A stretch of DNA of 42,533 nt from Acidimicrobiales bacterium (GTDB lineage Bacteria > Actinomycetota > Acidimicrobiia > Acidimicrobiales > SZUA-35). The notes under the pieces were generated by a model. It was not told where the DNA came from. It ran no database searches and saw only the letters and a list, made by a program, of their open reading frames with translations. Shown in pieces: positions 18,392 through 26,760 of the stretch; position 1 is the stretch's first letter, and every line of letters begins with the position of its first letter. Both the position numbers and the translations under genes were made by a program. The DNA is taken from the NCBI GenBank assembly GCA_020630065.1, contig JAHDCC010000027.1:1-42533 (forward strand). The letters run 5' to 3'.

Positions 18392-18510
18392 CTCTGCCTA
18401 ACCCTTGCCCTGGCGATATCTTCACCAACATGAAGAAATAGGCTCCTATTAGCTACCTTATTAACATTGAAGGTTACTAACCCTTCTTGAGATACAATCA
18501 TTAGTTGGAT

Positions 18511-18526
18511 TGGTAGATATCTACCA
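18511..18526. promoter_or_regulatory. Perfect 16-bp palindrome, candidate operator
   Basis: TGGTAGATATCTACCA is a perfect inverted repeat without spacer, 44 bases upstream of the OmpA-domain gene start. Its position suggests an operator or a 5' leader hairpin. A second weak dyad (GAAGG...CCTTC) occurs at about 18,469-18,486. No regulator is identified. Confidence 0.35.
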
Positions 18527-18570
18527 TCTGTCTGAGGAAGACGAAGGCTAGCTCCACGAAGGCGTACTAC

Positions 18571-19776
18571 ATGAGTGGCGGAAACAGTATTTCGAGACCG
18601 GCTACCACCGAACCTGGAAACAAGTCGGCTACCCAGTGGAAACGAATCGTATTGGCGTTGGGTGCAGCCATGTTGTTGGTGGTCGGGCTAAACGTGTGGA
18701 AGCTCACTTCCTCTACTAGCGACGAGCCCCAAGTGGCCGCCGACCAGGACGCCACGGCAGCAGACCAGGCGGATACAAGCGCTCCCAAGATCTCATTGGA
18801 TGACCTGGTCGCACGCGCATCTGAAGTCGACGGATCGTGGATCGCTGCTGTTCAGGACGATTTCGCCTTCACACTTGAAGGCGTTGTCAACACCGAAGCC
18901 GCTAGGCAAGGCATCGAAGCTTCGCTGGCAGAAACCTACGGTGAGTTCGCGACAAGCGATATAGCCGTCGACGCCAACGCTGGAACCGATCTCTGGCCTT
19001 CGAGACTCCCCGCTCTTATTCAGGAAGGCGCCGCCCAGTTCATAGACGGCGGATTCGCAGTCAACGACCAAGAAACCTATATTGTCGGCACCGTACCTAA
19101 AGGCGAGAACATTGACCGCCTCAGAGAAACCGCAATCGAGGTCAGCCTGCCCAAGGTCGAAGAAGACGTAGAGATCGTAGATCTGCTCCCCCCTCGAGTC
19201 GTTGCGATCTCACGAAACGGAAAGCTCGTCATCGATGGAAATGTTCCTGACCAAAAGCTGATCAATTCCATTGGGTCCGCCAGCGCTGAGCTCTATGGCG
19301 GCCAAAACGTCGATAACAACTTGTCTGTTAACACGAACACGTTCGCCCGATTTGCCTTTATACGTTGGGGCGAAAATCTCGAAACGTTCTTGCCGTTCAA
19401 GGATTTCACGTTGGCGGTAGAGAACGAACAGCTCAGTAGTGAGGTTTCAGGCGGAGTGGTGTTTGAAACCAACTCCTCTGTTCTTAGTGAAGAAGGTAAA
19501 CGGCTTTTGGCTGGCGTGCCGGATTTGGTTAGAAGAGCGAATGGCAGTGTAGATATTTTGGGCCATACCGACAACCGCGGCAGCCCAATCCAGAACCTGG
19601 ACCTTAGCCGGGAGCGGGCTCAAGCGGTCAAAGATTTCTTTGTTGAAGAGGGTCTTGACCCCGAAATTATTGGGGTTATCCCTAAAGGTGATCGAGTTCC
19701 GATAGCGAGCAACGACACGCCTGAGGGCCAAGAACGAAACCGACGTGTTCAGATCGTGATTCTGCCAAGAGGCTAA
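18571..19776 (+). CDS. OmpA-domain membrane-anchored envelope protein
   Basis: This 401-residue protein has a short cytoplasmic start, one transmembrane helix (about 25-45) and an acidic linker. A large extracytoplasmic region with BON-like repeats (about 65-280) follows. Residues about 285-401 form an OmpA peptidoglycan-binding domain: VVFETNSSVLSEEGKRLL, DILGHTDNRGS, LSRERAQAVKDFF and ERNRRVQIVI. It is a larger relative of the protein at 702-1697 with the same anchor/BON/OmpA plan. It probably tethers the membrane to peptidoglycan. It is followed by rtcB 92 bases downstream, which has its own ribosome site; cotranscription is possible but not evident. Confidence 0.84.
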   Translation: MSGGNSISRPATTEPGNKSATQWKRIVLALGAAMLLVVGLNVWKLTSSTSDEPQVAADQDATAADQADTSAPKISLDDLVARASEVDGSWIAAVQDDFAFTLEGVVNTEAARQGIEASLAETYGEFATSDIAVDANAGTDLWPSRLPALIQEGAAQFIDGGFAVNDQETYIVGTVPKGENIDRLRETAIEVSLPKVEEDVEIVDLLPPRVVAISRNGKLVIDGNVPDQKLINSIGSASAELYGGQNVDNNLSVNTNTFARFAFIRWGENLETFLPFKDFTLAVENEQLSSEVSGGVVFETNSSVLSEEGKRLLAGVPDLVRRANGSVDILGHTDNRGSPIQNLDLSRERAQAVKDFFVEEGLDPEIIGVIPKGDRVPIASNDTPEGQERNRRVQIVILPRG

Positions 19777-19868
19777 TAGCGTCTCCACGAGATCGAAATT
19801 AGGTTTACGAGACTCCAGCGGTGTCGTACGGTTAGTTCCGGCGCGATCATGCAAAGGAGGACGCGATC

Positions 19869-21086
19869 ATGTCAAATCTAATCCCGACTGAAAAGAACGA
19901 CGTTCGTTCTTGGGCAACCGACTTAGACCAGAACACCATTGAGCAGGCCGAACGGACCGCATCCCTCGACTTTGTGCATAAACCGTTGGCGTTGATGGCC
20001 GACGCTCACCTCGGTATCGGCGCAACCGTCGGGTCTGTAGTCGCAACTAAAGATTCGATTATCCCCGCCGCGGTCGGTGTCGACATCGGGTGTGGGATGA
20101 TCGCCCAGCGCACCACGTTCACACATGAACAGATCAACCCGAAACTATCCAAGATTCATTCGAAGATAGCCAAAGCTGTGCCCTCTGGGCAGCCGCGTTC
20201 CAAGAACCGTTCTGCCGGATCTCACAACAAAACAATTCGGTCAAAGAAACTGGACCGCCTTGTTCGAGATGCACCTTCGGTGAAGAGCGACAAATTCAAC
20301 GCCGGTAAAATAGCGGCCCAGTTCGGCACGCTTGGAGGCGGCAACCATTTCATCGAGCTTGCTACAGATGAACAAAATCGAGTTTGGGTGGTGCTGCATT
20401 CTGGTTCTAGAGGCCCGGGTAACCTGTTCGCCCAAGAACATATCGGCCGAGCCCGGAACCTTATGAAGAAGGTGTTGGACAAGCCGTTGGATGATCCTGA
20501 TCTTGCACATTTTGTCCAAGGTACAGATGAGTTCTCGGCTTACATTAGTGGCATGCTGTGGGCACAGGACTACGCTCTAGAAAACCGGTCCCAAATGATG
20601 ACCGCTGTTGTGGACGTCATTTCGTCTGAGATGGCTGACGCTGGTTTCAAAGTCAACGGTGGGGTCACCGAAGGCGCCTCAATCCAGTGCCATCACAACT
20701 ATGCGTCGTGTGAAATACATGAAGGCGTCGAGTTATGGGTTACTCGAAAAGGCGCTATCGATGCTTCGGTTGGCCGATGGGGAATCATTCCAGGGTCGAT
20801 GGCGACAGGATCATTCATTGTGTCCGGATTGGGCAACCCGGCTGCGTATCGGTCGGCGTCTCATGGGGCTGGTCGCAGAATGTCTCGGCGGGCGGCTCGA
20901 CGTCAGCTGAGTGCTGGTTCCCTTAAGGAACGAATGCGCAATATCGCATGGAATGACCGGGCTGACGCGCTTCTTGACGAACACCCCGATGCCTACAAAG
21001 ATATTGGCGAGGTGATGAACAATCAGCGCGATTTGGTCTCGATTGAACACAAGTTGGAGACCATTCTCAACTATAAAGGCACCTGA
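19869..21086 (+). CDS. rtcB: RtcB-family RNA ligase
   Basis: This 405-residue protein carries the RtcB manganese and GTP site landmarks: MADAHLGIGATVGSV, GVDIGCGM with the metal cysteine, GGGNHFIEL, VVLHSGSRGPGN, HHNYASCE and GSMATGSFIVSGLGNP. The guanylated-histidine region follows as SASHGAGRRMSR. The length fits the shorter bacterial RtcB group. It joins 2',3'-cyclic phosphate or 3'-phosphate RNA ends to 5'-OH ends. A strong AAAGGAGG site precedes the ATG. There is no archease or RtcA gene next to it and no RtcR regulator, unlike the E. coli rtc operon. Confidence 0.93.
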   Translation: MSNLIPTEKNDVRSWATDLDQNTIEQAERTASLDFVHKPLALMADAHLGIGATVGSVVATKDSIIPAAVGVDIGCGMIAQRTTFTHEQINPKLSKIHSKIAKAVPSGQPRSKNRSAGSHNKTIRSKKLDRLVRDAPSVKSDKFNAGKIAAQFGTLGGGNHFIELATDEQNRVWVVLHSGSRGPGNLFAQEHIGRARNLMKKVLDKPLDDPDLAHFVQGTDEFSAYISGMLWAQDYALENRSQMMTAVVDVISSEMADAGFKVNGGVTEGASIQCHHNYASCEIHEGVELWVTRKGAIDASVGRWGIIPGSMATGSFIVSGLGNPAAYRSASHGAGRRMSRRAARRQLSAGSLKERMRNIAWNDRADALLDEHPDAYKDIGEVMNNQRDLVSIEHKLETILNYKGT

Positions 21087-21093
21087 TTACAGA

Positions 21094-21134
21094 CAGGGCG
21101 TGTCCGTCGTTCTTTAACCGACGGGCACGCCCTG
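21094..21134. terminator. Strong hairpin between convergent rtcB and ABC permease genes
   Basis: A 16-base stem is formed by CAGGGCGTGTCCGTCG (21,094-21,109) and CGACGGGCACGCCCTG (21,119-21,134), with one G-T wobble and a 9-base loop. It begins 7 bases after the rtcB stop and lies 45 bases from the stop of the opposing gene. Neither side has a strong T tract, so it may act as a weak bidirectional terminator or a transcript-end stabiliser. Confidence 0.6.
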
Positions 21135-21179
21135 AACCCCGACCAAGATGCCACGGAGCCTGGCCGGTCTCGATTCGGT

Positions 21180-22025
21180 TTAGTCGACGTCTCGTCGCTG
21201 AAACCGCAAGAACGAACCAGCGAGCAAGACAAGCCCCCAAGCGGCGAGAATTCCGCCGGCTGTCAAATAGCCGTGATGGACCCAAGGTTCCACTTCTGAA
21301 TCGAATGGGCCCGGGAACAAAAGCATGTCTGACCCATCGGTGAATACGGTGGCGTTGAACATCGGCAGCCATGCTCCCAGTTTTGGGAGGATACTTCCGA
21401 TGATCACTTCAACAACAAACGTGTAGATAAGGAACCCGACGATAGATCCGATCGAGCTGTTGATGAGTACCGTGAAACCTAAACCTATAAGAAAAAACAA
21501 CGAGCCGGTTAACCCTGACCGAACGACCGCACCGCCTACATCTACCCACAGATCGGTTGTCATTCCGTCAGTTGTGCCTGCGACGGCCGACAACACCCAT
21601 AACACAGCGACGAAGAAGCTGGACAGAACGGTGGCGATAACAAAGATTCCTGAAACTCCTGCTATTGTCCGCGCTAGCAGGAGTCGCCATCGTCTAGGTT
21701 CCCAGGTGAGTAGATGCTCGATCATCCCGGCCTTTTCGTCGGCCCCGTAGTACGACGCGGCGATAACAAACGCCATGATCGGGATCAAGAAACCTAACGG
21801 ACCCAGAATCGCCGTACCGCTGTCGCCGGTGTCGAGGTCGTCTGGAAAGTCCGGATTAGCCCCCATAAGGTCGCGAACGAAGTCGACTGAAGCGTCGTTT
21901 GCTGTGATGATCACAACTGCGAGTACACCGCCGACCAGCATCAACATAGCCAGGATCAATGGGAAGAACCGGGTCATACGGCGAGAAAATAGACGTTGTT
22001 GTTCAGCTAATACTAGATCGACCAT
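21180..22025 (-). CDS. ABC-2 type transporter permease
   Basis: This 281-residue protein has about six hydrophobic segments, with a large loop after the first. The mid-region EKAGMIEHLLTWEPRRWRLLLAR is the cytoplasmic coupling segment typical of ABC-2 permeases. It overlaps the upstream ATPase gene by one base (TAATG), so translation is coupled. Together they should form an exporter of unknown substrate, perhaps a drug or lipid. Confidence 0.85.
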   Translation of the reverse strand: MVDLVLAEQQRLFSRRMTRFFPLILAMLMLVGGVLAVVIITANDASVDFVRDLMGANPDFPDDLDTGDSGTAILGPLGFLIPIMAFVIAASYYGADEKAGMIEHLLTWEPRRWRLLLARTIAGVSGIFVIATVLSSFFVAVLWVLSAVAGTTDGMTTDLWVDVGGAVVRSGLTGSLFFLIGLGFTVLINSSIGSIVGFLIYTFVVEVIIGSILPKLGAWLPMFNATVFTDGSDMLLFPGPFDSEVEPWVHHGYLTAGGILAAWGLVLLAGSFLRFQRRDVD

Positions 22026-23101
22026 TAGTGACCTCCATCGGTTGGCGGCATAGGCGGAGCTGACGGATTCGGGTTTGGCGGCGGATAGTTACCCGGGGTG
22101 TGCTGGGGTGGATAGCCAGGCTGTGGGAACTGTTCGACTTGTGGTGGGTGGCCCATCTGGTTCGGGGCTTGTGGATGATTCGCCGGAGACCCGGTGAGGT
22201 TAAGAAACGCAGCTTCAAGCGTCGCCCGTTCTACTCTCAAACCGCGTAAGTATCGTCCGCTGTTGGCAAGGACACGGGTTATTTCTGCGTTCCGTTCCTC
22301 TCCTACCTCAACCAACAGTTCGTCAGGATTCGGCAGTGCCGACGTCATGATTCCTGCGGCTTGGAGCACTGCGGCAGCCGATGCTCTATCGTCGATCGTC
22401 AGAATCACTGAGTCCGATGCCGCTTGTGACCGAATCGTGTCGAGAGACCCAGTCTGAACTAAAGCTCCGTTACTGATGATGGTGACTTCATCACAGACTT
22501 GTTCAATCTCGGCTAGCTGGTGGCTCGAAACCAGAACGGCCCGTCCCTCATCTGCGATGGACCGTATCAGAACCCGCATTTCGGCGATGCCGGCTGGGTC
22601 GAGACCATTGGCCGGTTCGTCAAGGATCAAAAGCTCAGGGTTTTTCAGCAACGCTGCGGCGATCGCTAGACGTTGTTTCATTCCAAGCGAATAGCTTTCG
22701 AAGCTATCACCACCGCGATCGGATAGGCCAACGACGTGTAGGACTCGATCGATCTCTGAACTTGGAATGTTCGATATCCGAGCTAGGAGCTTTAAGTTCT
22801 TGTATCCAGAGAACTTGGGAAACATTTTCGGATTTTCAACGATTGCACCCACCCGGCTTGCCACTTGGGCAAAATTTCGGCTGTCGACCCCAAATACTCT
22901 GGTCGACCCACCAGAAGGTTTCACGAGGCCAAGCAGGCAACGAATAGTCGTGGTTTTGCCTGACCCGTTTGGGCCAAGGAATCCGTGCACTGTTCCGGGT
23001 GTTCCTATGGTCAGATCAAGCCCTTGAACAGCGACGACTTCACCCCCGGTCATACGTTTGTAGACTTTACGTAAGCCGTCCACCTCAACAATTGCGCTCA
23101 T
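22025..23101 (-). CDS. ABC-2 type transporter ATP-binding protein with proline-rich tail
   Basis: In this 358-residue protein the ATPase core (about 1-300) has Walker A GPNGSGKTT, signature YSLGMKQRLAIAAALL, Walker B ELLILDEPANGLDP and H-loop VSSHQLAEIEQ. It is of the CcmA/DrrA type. The last ~55 residues are almost entirely Pro, Gln, Asn, Gly and His, a low-complexity extension not needed for the ATPase and similar to the Pro-rich linker in the DUF2510 protein. It pairs with the downstream permease. Confidence 0.87.
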   Translation of the reverse strand: MSAIVEVDGLRKVYKRMTGGEVVAVQGLDLTIGTPGTVHGFLGPNGSGKTTTIRCLLGLVKPSGGSTRVFGVDSRNFAQVASRVGAIVENPKMFPKFSGYKNLKLLARISNIPSSEIDRVLHVVGLSDRGGDSFESYSLGMKQRLAIAAALLKNPELLILDEPANGLDPAGIAEMRVLIRSIADEGRAVLVSSHQLAEIEQVCDEVTIISNGALVQTGSLDTIRSQAASDSVILTIDDRASAAAVLQAAGIMTSALPNPDELLVEVGEERNAEITRVLANSGRYLRGLRVERATLEAAFLNLTGSPANHPQAPNQMGHPPQVEQFPQPGYPPQHTPGNYPPPNPNPSAPPMPPTDGGH

Positions 23102-23225
23102 ACCCGCGACTGTAGTCGATCAAGATACAGATAAATCGTCACGACGTTTTCCACTATGTAGCGGCAGGCGGACTTTCTTTAAACGAGTTCTCAATCGTCC
23201 ACCCTATTTTGACGATAGAACAACC

Positions 23226-24680
23226 ATGAAGGGGACCAACGACAGCGGCTCTGGAGCGGTGTACCTCTGGCTCGAACGCTCGGACAGGCCGCTTTCGCAG
23301 TTCCTTACCAGAATTTTTGTGCTGATTGCTTTGGCATGCATAGTCGGCTTTGTTGACTCGTTAGGGCCGTCCCGCATTATCCTTGTCGTCGCTCTGCTCA
23401 GCGCAGTAGTTACATCTTTTCTTATTGAGAATCACGCTCCGGTTCACCTCGTCGACCCGTTACTTGTGTTCGGAGATTTCTTTCTCGCAATCGGGGCTTC
23501 GTATATCGTCCCAAGCTTGTACTATCCGTCGTTTCTCGTTTCCGTCGTCGGGTTAGTCGCAGTCGGCCCATATGTAGGGAGACTGGTCGTCGTTGGGCTT
23601 GTCCCGTTATTCGCTGGATTTTCCTATGTTGGGTTTGTGCACGATATCGAATATTGGTATCTCGCCGTTGTGGCTGTTGGGCTGTCGTACACCTCAGGAA
23701 TGCAGTACGGGTCGTGGATGCGGCTTCGCAGCGAGGTGATCTCTCGACGGATCGCTCTCCTGTCCCAAGGTTCGAACGCGTTGTTGTGGGAGTATGACGT
23801 CGACCAAAACCGATTCACCAAGATTCAAGGAGCGGTTGAACGACTTCTTGGCATGACAACCGACGAATGTTCGACCCTCTTCAACTCATCCGGTTCGATA
23901 GTTGAATTCATCCAGGTGTTGGCTACCGAAGATCGTCAAGAGCAAGTCTTACGGCTGAATTTCGGCGACGGGCGGAAACGCTGGTTCCGGTTTTCTGGAG
24001 AGCGGCGTCTGCGTTCTGACGGAACCGTGATGGTCCACGGCGTCGCGTTTGACGTCACCGAGTTGGAGGAGTCACGGGAGCAACTCAAAGAGCAGGCTCG
24101 TCAAGATCCACTTACCGGCCTTTCGAACCGTGATGGACTGAACCAGTTTATTGTCGACGCCCAGTCCGAACTTCAACACAACCAGAACGACACCCTGGCC
24201 CTACTTCTCCTCGATCTCAACAAGTTCAAAGACGTAAACGACAACTTGGGGCATCACATAGGTGACAAAGTCCTACAAATAATGGCAAACCGGCTAGTGT
24301 CGTTCTCGTCTTCTGAAGTTTGTACTGCAAGAGTCGGTGGAGACGAGTTCGCTATCGCCATAGTTGCCGATTCGACTGAAACCGCGGATCAGAAGGCCCG
24401 CGAAATCGCTTCCGCATTAACTGAACGCAACGATCAACCGATCGTGGTCGAAGGATTCAGAATGCCGATGTCTATTTCGATAGGCATTTCGGTTGGCTTG
24501 ATCGCGGACTGGATCATGTTGTTACGTGAAGCCGACAGCTCGATGTATCAGGCCAAACGGTCCGGGAAAGGTTTTGTTGTCCACAGCGAAACAGAACTAC
24601 TCGATCAGCTACGCCAAACCTCAAAAGACCAGAGCTGGCCTCGTTGGACAGATCATCCGGATAATCGTCTTAGTAGTTGA
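23226..24680 (+). CDS. Membrane diguanylate cyclase (TM - PAS - GGDEF)
   Basis: The product is 484 residues. Residues about 25-165 contain about six hydrophobic helices (MASE-like sensor). Residues about 175-285 form a PAS-type domain (ALLWEYDVDQNRFTKI ... MVHGVAFDVTELEESR). Residues about 290-455 form the GGDEF domain (DPLTGLSNRDGL, LDLNKFKDVNDNLGH, RVGGDEFAIAI). The active-site GGDEF is intact, so c-di-GMP synthesis is expected. The inhibitory I-site RxxD is absent: Ser and Val occupy those positions. No EAL domain is present. The 3' end overlaps the convergent dehydrogenase gene by 11 bases. Confidence 0.88.
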   Translation: MKGTNDSGSGAVYLWLERSDRPLSQFLTRIFVLIALACIVGFVDSLGPSRIILVVALLSAVVTSFLIENHAPVHLVDPLLVFGDFFLAIGASYIVPSLYYPSFLVSVVGLVAVGPYVGRLVVVGLVPLFAGFSYVGFVHDIEYWYLAVVAVGLSYTSGMQYGSWMRLRSEVISRRIALLSQGSNALLWEYDVDQNRFTKIQGAVERLLGMTTDECSTLFNSSGSIVEFIQVLATEDRQEQVLRLNFGDGRKRWFRFSGERRLRSDGTVMVHGVAFDVTELEESREQLKEQARQDPLTGLSNRDGLNQFIVDAQSELQHNQNDTLALLLLDLNKFKDVNDNLGHHIGDKVLQIMANRLVSFSSSEVCTARVGGDEFAIAIVADSTETADQKAREIASALTERNDQPIVVEGFRMPMSISIGISVGLIADWIMLLREADSSMYQAKRSGKGFVVHSETELLDQLRQTSKDQSWPRWTDHPDNRLSS

Positions 24681-25395
24681 GATATACGGCTTGAGTTCCG
24701 GCCTCTGGATACGATTCGAGGCTTTCAACGAATTGCTGATGTGCCGCCGACACGGCCGGAAGTTCCAGGTTTTCGCTGGCCGCTCCCTGTAACGCCAATC
24801 GTAGATCTTTGTCTAGGTCTCGGGTCCGGAAACCGGGGTCAAAATCTCCTGACAAGATTCGTGGCCCTAACTTTTCCAGAGACCATGAACCTCCTGCACC
24901 GGTTCCGCATACATCGGTGACTAGTGACAGGTCCAATCCGTGAAGATCGGCAAGAGCCATTGCTTCTGCAACCGCGACAGTACTTAATGCACAAAGAACT
25001 TGATTGACCATTTTCAACGATTGTCCGGAGCCGACGGGTCCGCAGTGTGTGGTTGATCCGCCAATCGTGTCGAATACCGGCGCAGCCTTTTCCATATGTT
25101 GAGCCGATCCGCCTGCCATGATCGTCAACGTGCCGTTCTTGGCTCCGACGTCTCCACCACTGACCGGAGCGTCGACGAAACCTACTCCAGAGTCGGCGAG
25201 TTTCTGACCGAACCTGTCGGCGTTCTTGGGGCCGATAGTGCTGGTATCGATCACGATCGTGCCAGGTTGAAGCGATTCGAGCAGTTCGTCGGTGAAGATA
25301 CTTTCCAACGCTGCTATATCGGTCAAACAGGTCAGCACCAGGTCCGACCCGCTTGCTGCCTCCGACGGCGAGGAGCAACGCGCTTTTGCTGTCAC
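24670..25395 (-). CDS. Beta-hydroxyacid dehydrogenase-like protein, N-terminally truncated
   Basis: This 241-residue protein matches the 3-hydroxyisobutyrate dehydrogenase / 6-phosphogluconate dehydrogenase-like family from about residue 50 onwards: DLVLTCLTD, TIVIDTSTIGP, FVDAPVSGG, GPVGSGQSLKMVNQ with the catalytic Lys, and FRTRDLDKDLRLAL. The usual first ~45-50 residues, including the GLGxMG nucleotide-binding motif, are missing. The frame before the GTG start closes at a TAG shortly upstream. Just before it, in another frame, the words VAFVG can be read, which resembles the family's normal N-terminus. An internal deletion is therefore likely. Without the Rossmann motif it is probably inactive. 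An assembly or sequencing error is the alternative. Confidence 0.65.
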   Translation of the reverse strand: MTAKARCSSPSEAASGSDLVLTCLTDIAALESIFTDELLESLQPGTIVIDTSTIGPKNADRFGQKLADSGVGFVDAPVSGGDVGAKNGTLTIMAGGSAQHMEKAAPVFDTIGGSTTHCGPVGSGQSLKMVNQVLCALSTVAVAEAMALADLHGLDLSLVTDVCGTGAGGSWSLEKLGPRILSGDFDPGFRTRDLDKDLRLALQGAASENLELPAVSAAHQQFVESLESYPEAGTQAVYLNY

Positions 25396-25405
25396 CCCAC
25401 GAAAG

Positions 25406-25762
25406 CTACATGTTTGGCAGGGCGCCTAGTTGATGGAGGCTAGATCCGAGGTTGTGTTGAATATCTGTCCACGCCTTGTTGTTTTTGTGGGCGCCGATCG
25501 CTCCGGCCATCCAACCCGAGTTTTCTTTTGATATTCGCAGAACCGTCTGTCCTGGAACCCCAGCAGCGATTTGAAGGTTGAGTTTCATGTGAGGCTCAGC
25601 GAACGCGCCGATTAGCAGCGTCTTGATTTTGCTTCCCCGTTCAGCAGCGGCGTCCCAATCCGAGTTCCAACGTAGTTGATACCTGTGATGGGCGAAAAAC
25701 CCTTCTACGTGTTCGCGTAGCGCTGTCGGTTCCATCGAAGTGAAATATTCTTGGGATTCCAT
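25406..25762 (-). CDS. Small hypothetical protein
   Basis: This 118-residue soluble protein has mixed helix and strand character and no recognised motif. Histidines and tryptophans are frequent (HHRYQLRWNSDWDAA, KAWTDIQHNL). The frame is well coded and starts with an ATG 76 bases from the neighbouring gene. It ends 11 bases before the truncated dehydrogenase start, exactly where the dehydrogenase has lost its N-terminus, so its own C-terminus could be altered by the same event. Function unknown. Confidence 0.6.
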   Translation of the reverse strand: MESQEYFTSMEPTALREHVEGFFAHHRYQLRWNSDWDAAAERGSKIKTLLIGAFAEPHMKLNLQIAAGVPGQTVLRISKENSGWMAGAIGAHKNNKAWTDIQHNLGSSLHQLGALPNM

Positions 25763-25838
25763 TACCGTTTCCTCGTTGTCGTAACCTAGCTAAATATATC
25801 GTCCGGGACTTTCAACGTCGTCAAACCGGAGCTTGTGG

Positions 25839-26693
25839 TTATGTCAACGCGTTGGCTAACTCGGCGACTACCTGGTCGGCATCGCTCGTGATTGGGTCGC
25901 CGTGGCCGACCAGCAATGTGTCGAAACGTAGGGCAGCCAGTTCACGAATCGAATCCCGTGACTGTTCAACATCTTCGAAGAACCGTTTTGGTCCTTCGAC
26001 GACGCTCGTCCCTTCTTCAGCCCACAACGCGTCGCCCGCAACTACCAGCCCGGCATCGTGGTCGATAACAGAAATATGACCAGCCGTATGTCCTGGTGTT
26101 GCTAACACTTCGAACCCGAAAATGTCTTCACCACCGCTAACCCCTGAGATCGTGTCGTAGTCGATCTCAGCGAGATCGGCATCGCCCGCCCAGACGGTAG
26201 CGTTTACTGCCTGGTCCATCACTGCACCGGTCGAGCCTGCGTGGTCGCCGTGGTGATGGGTGAGGATTAAGTGTTCGACATCGTTGTAAGTCAGGCCGAT
26301 ATCTTTCAGGGTTTGACCGATAGCGTCTGCGCTTCCCTTCGTGCCAGTGTCGACAATGGCTGCCCGGCTGCCGCGGGCTAGAACATACGCCGAAACGAAA
26401 TCGAGGTTGGTGCGGGCCCACATCAAGTCGGTTGTTGTTTCGCCGGTCAACGTGGTCGACGGTTGTTCTGTTTCTTGACCGTTGTCGCCGTCGTCGTCTT
26501 GCGCCGCAGGTTCGCCCGTGCTGCTACATGATGCCAGCACGGCTGGGGTTAGAACAGCTAACGCTAATGATCCTCGACCGAATTCGCCGAGGAATTTCCG
26601 TCGACTGCGAAGCTGCGGGACTCTCTGAAGCCGTTTCGATGGCCGCCTGTTCGGACCGTGAGTGTTCGTTCCGGATGAATGATCACCGCACAT
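25839..26693 (-). CDS. Tat-exported metallo-beta-lactamase-fold lipoprotein
   Basis: The product is about 284 residues. A long basic N-terminus leads to a twin-arginine motif (SRRKFLG), a hydrophobic stretch and a lipobox (VLASC), so it should be a Tat-dependent lipoprotein outside the membrane. After a Glu/Asp/Gln/Thr linker comes a metallo-beta-lactamase domain: LTHHHGDHAGS (HxHxDH-like), TPGHTAGHISVID, VVAGDALW and LLVGHGDP. All zinc ligands are present. Sequence style is that of glyoxalase II-like hydrolases rather than true lactamases. I preferred the ATG at 26,693, which has GAGGT seven bases upstream, over the GTG three codons earlier. Confidence 0.83.
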   Translation of the reverse strand: MCGDHSSGTNTHGPNRRPSKRLQRVPQLRSRRKFLGEFGRGSLALAVLTPAVLASCSSTGEPAAQDDDGDNGQETEQPSTTLTGETTTDLMWARTNLDFVSAYVLARGSRAAIVDTGTKGSADAIGQTLKDIGLTYNDVEHLILTHHHGDHAGSTGAVMDQAVNATVWAGDADLAEIDYDTISGVSGGEDIFGFEVLATPGHTAGHISVIDHDAGLVVAGDALWAEEGTSVVEGPKRFFEDVEQSRDSIRELAALRFDTLLVGHGDPITSDADQVVAELANALT

Positions 26694-26760
26694 GTTGTTC
26701 ACCTCGTGACAAAGTTGGTTGTTAAACCAACCTAGCCACTTACTGCGGTGTCAGCCACCG

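Noticed and set aside
20608..20926. Alternative frames within rtcB
   Set aside because: They lie entirely inside a highly conserved RtcB sequence and have no ribosome site.
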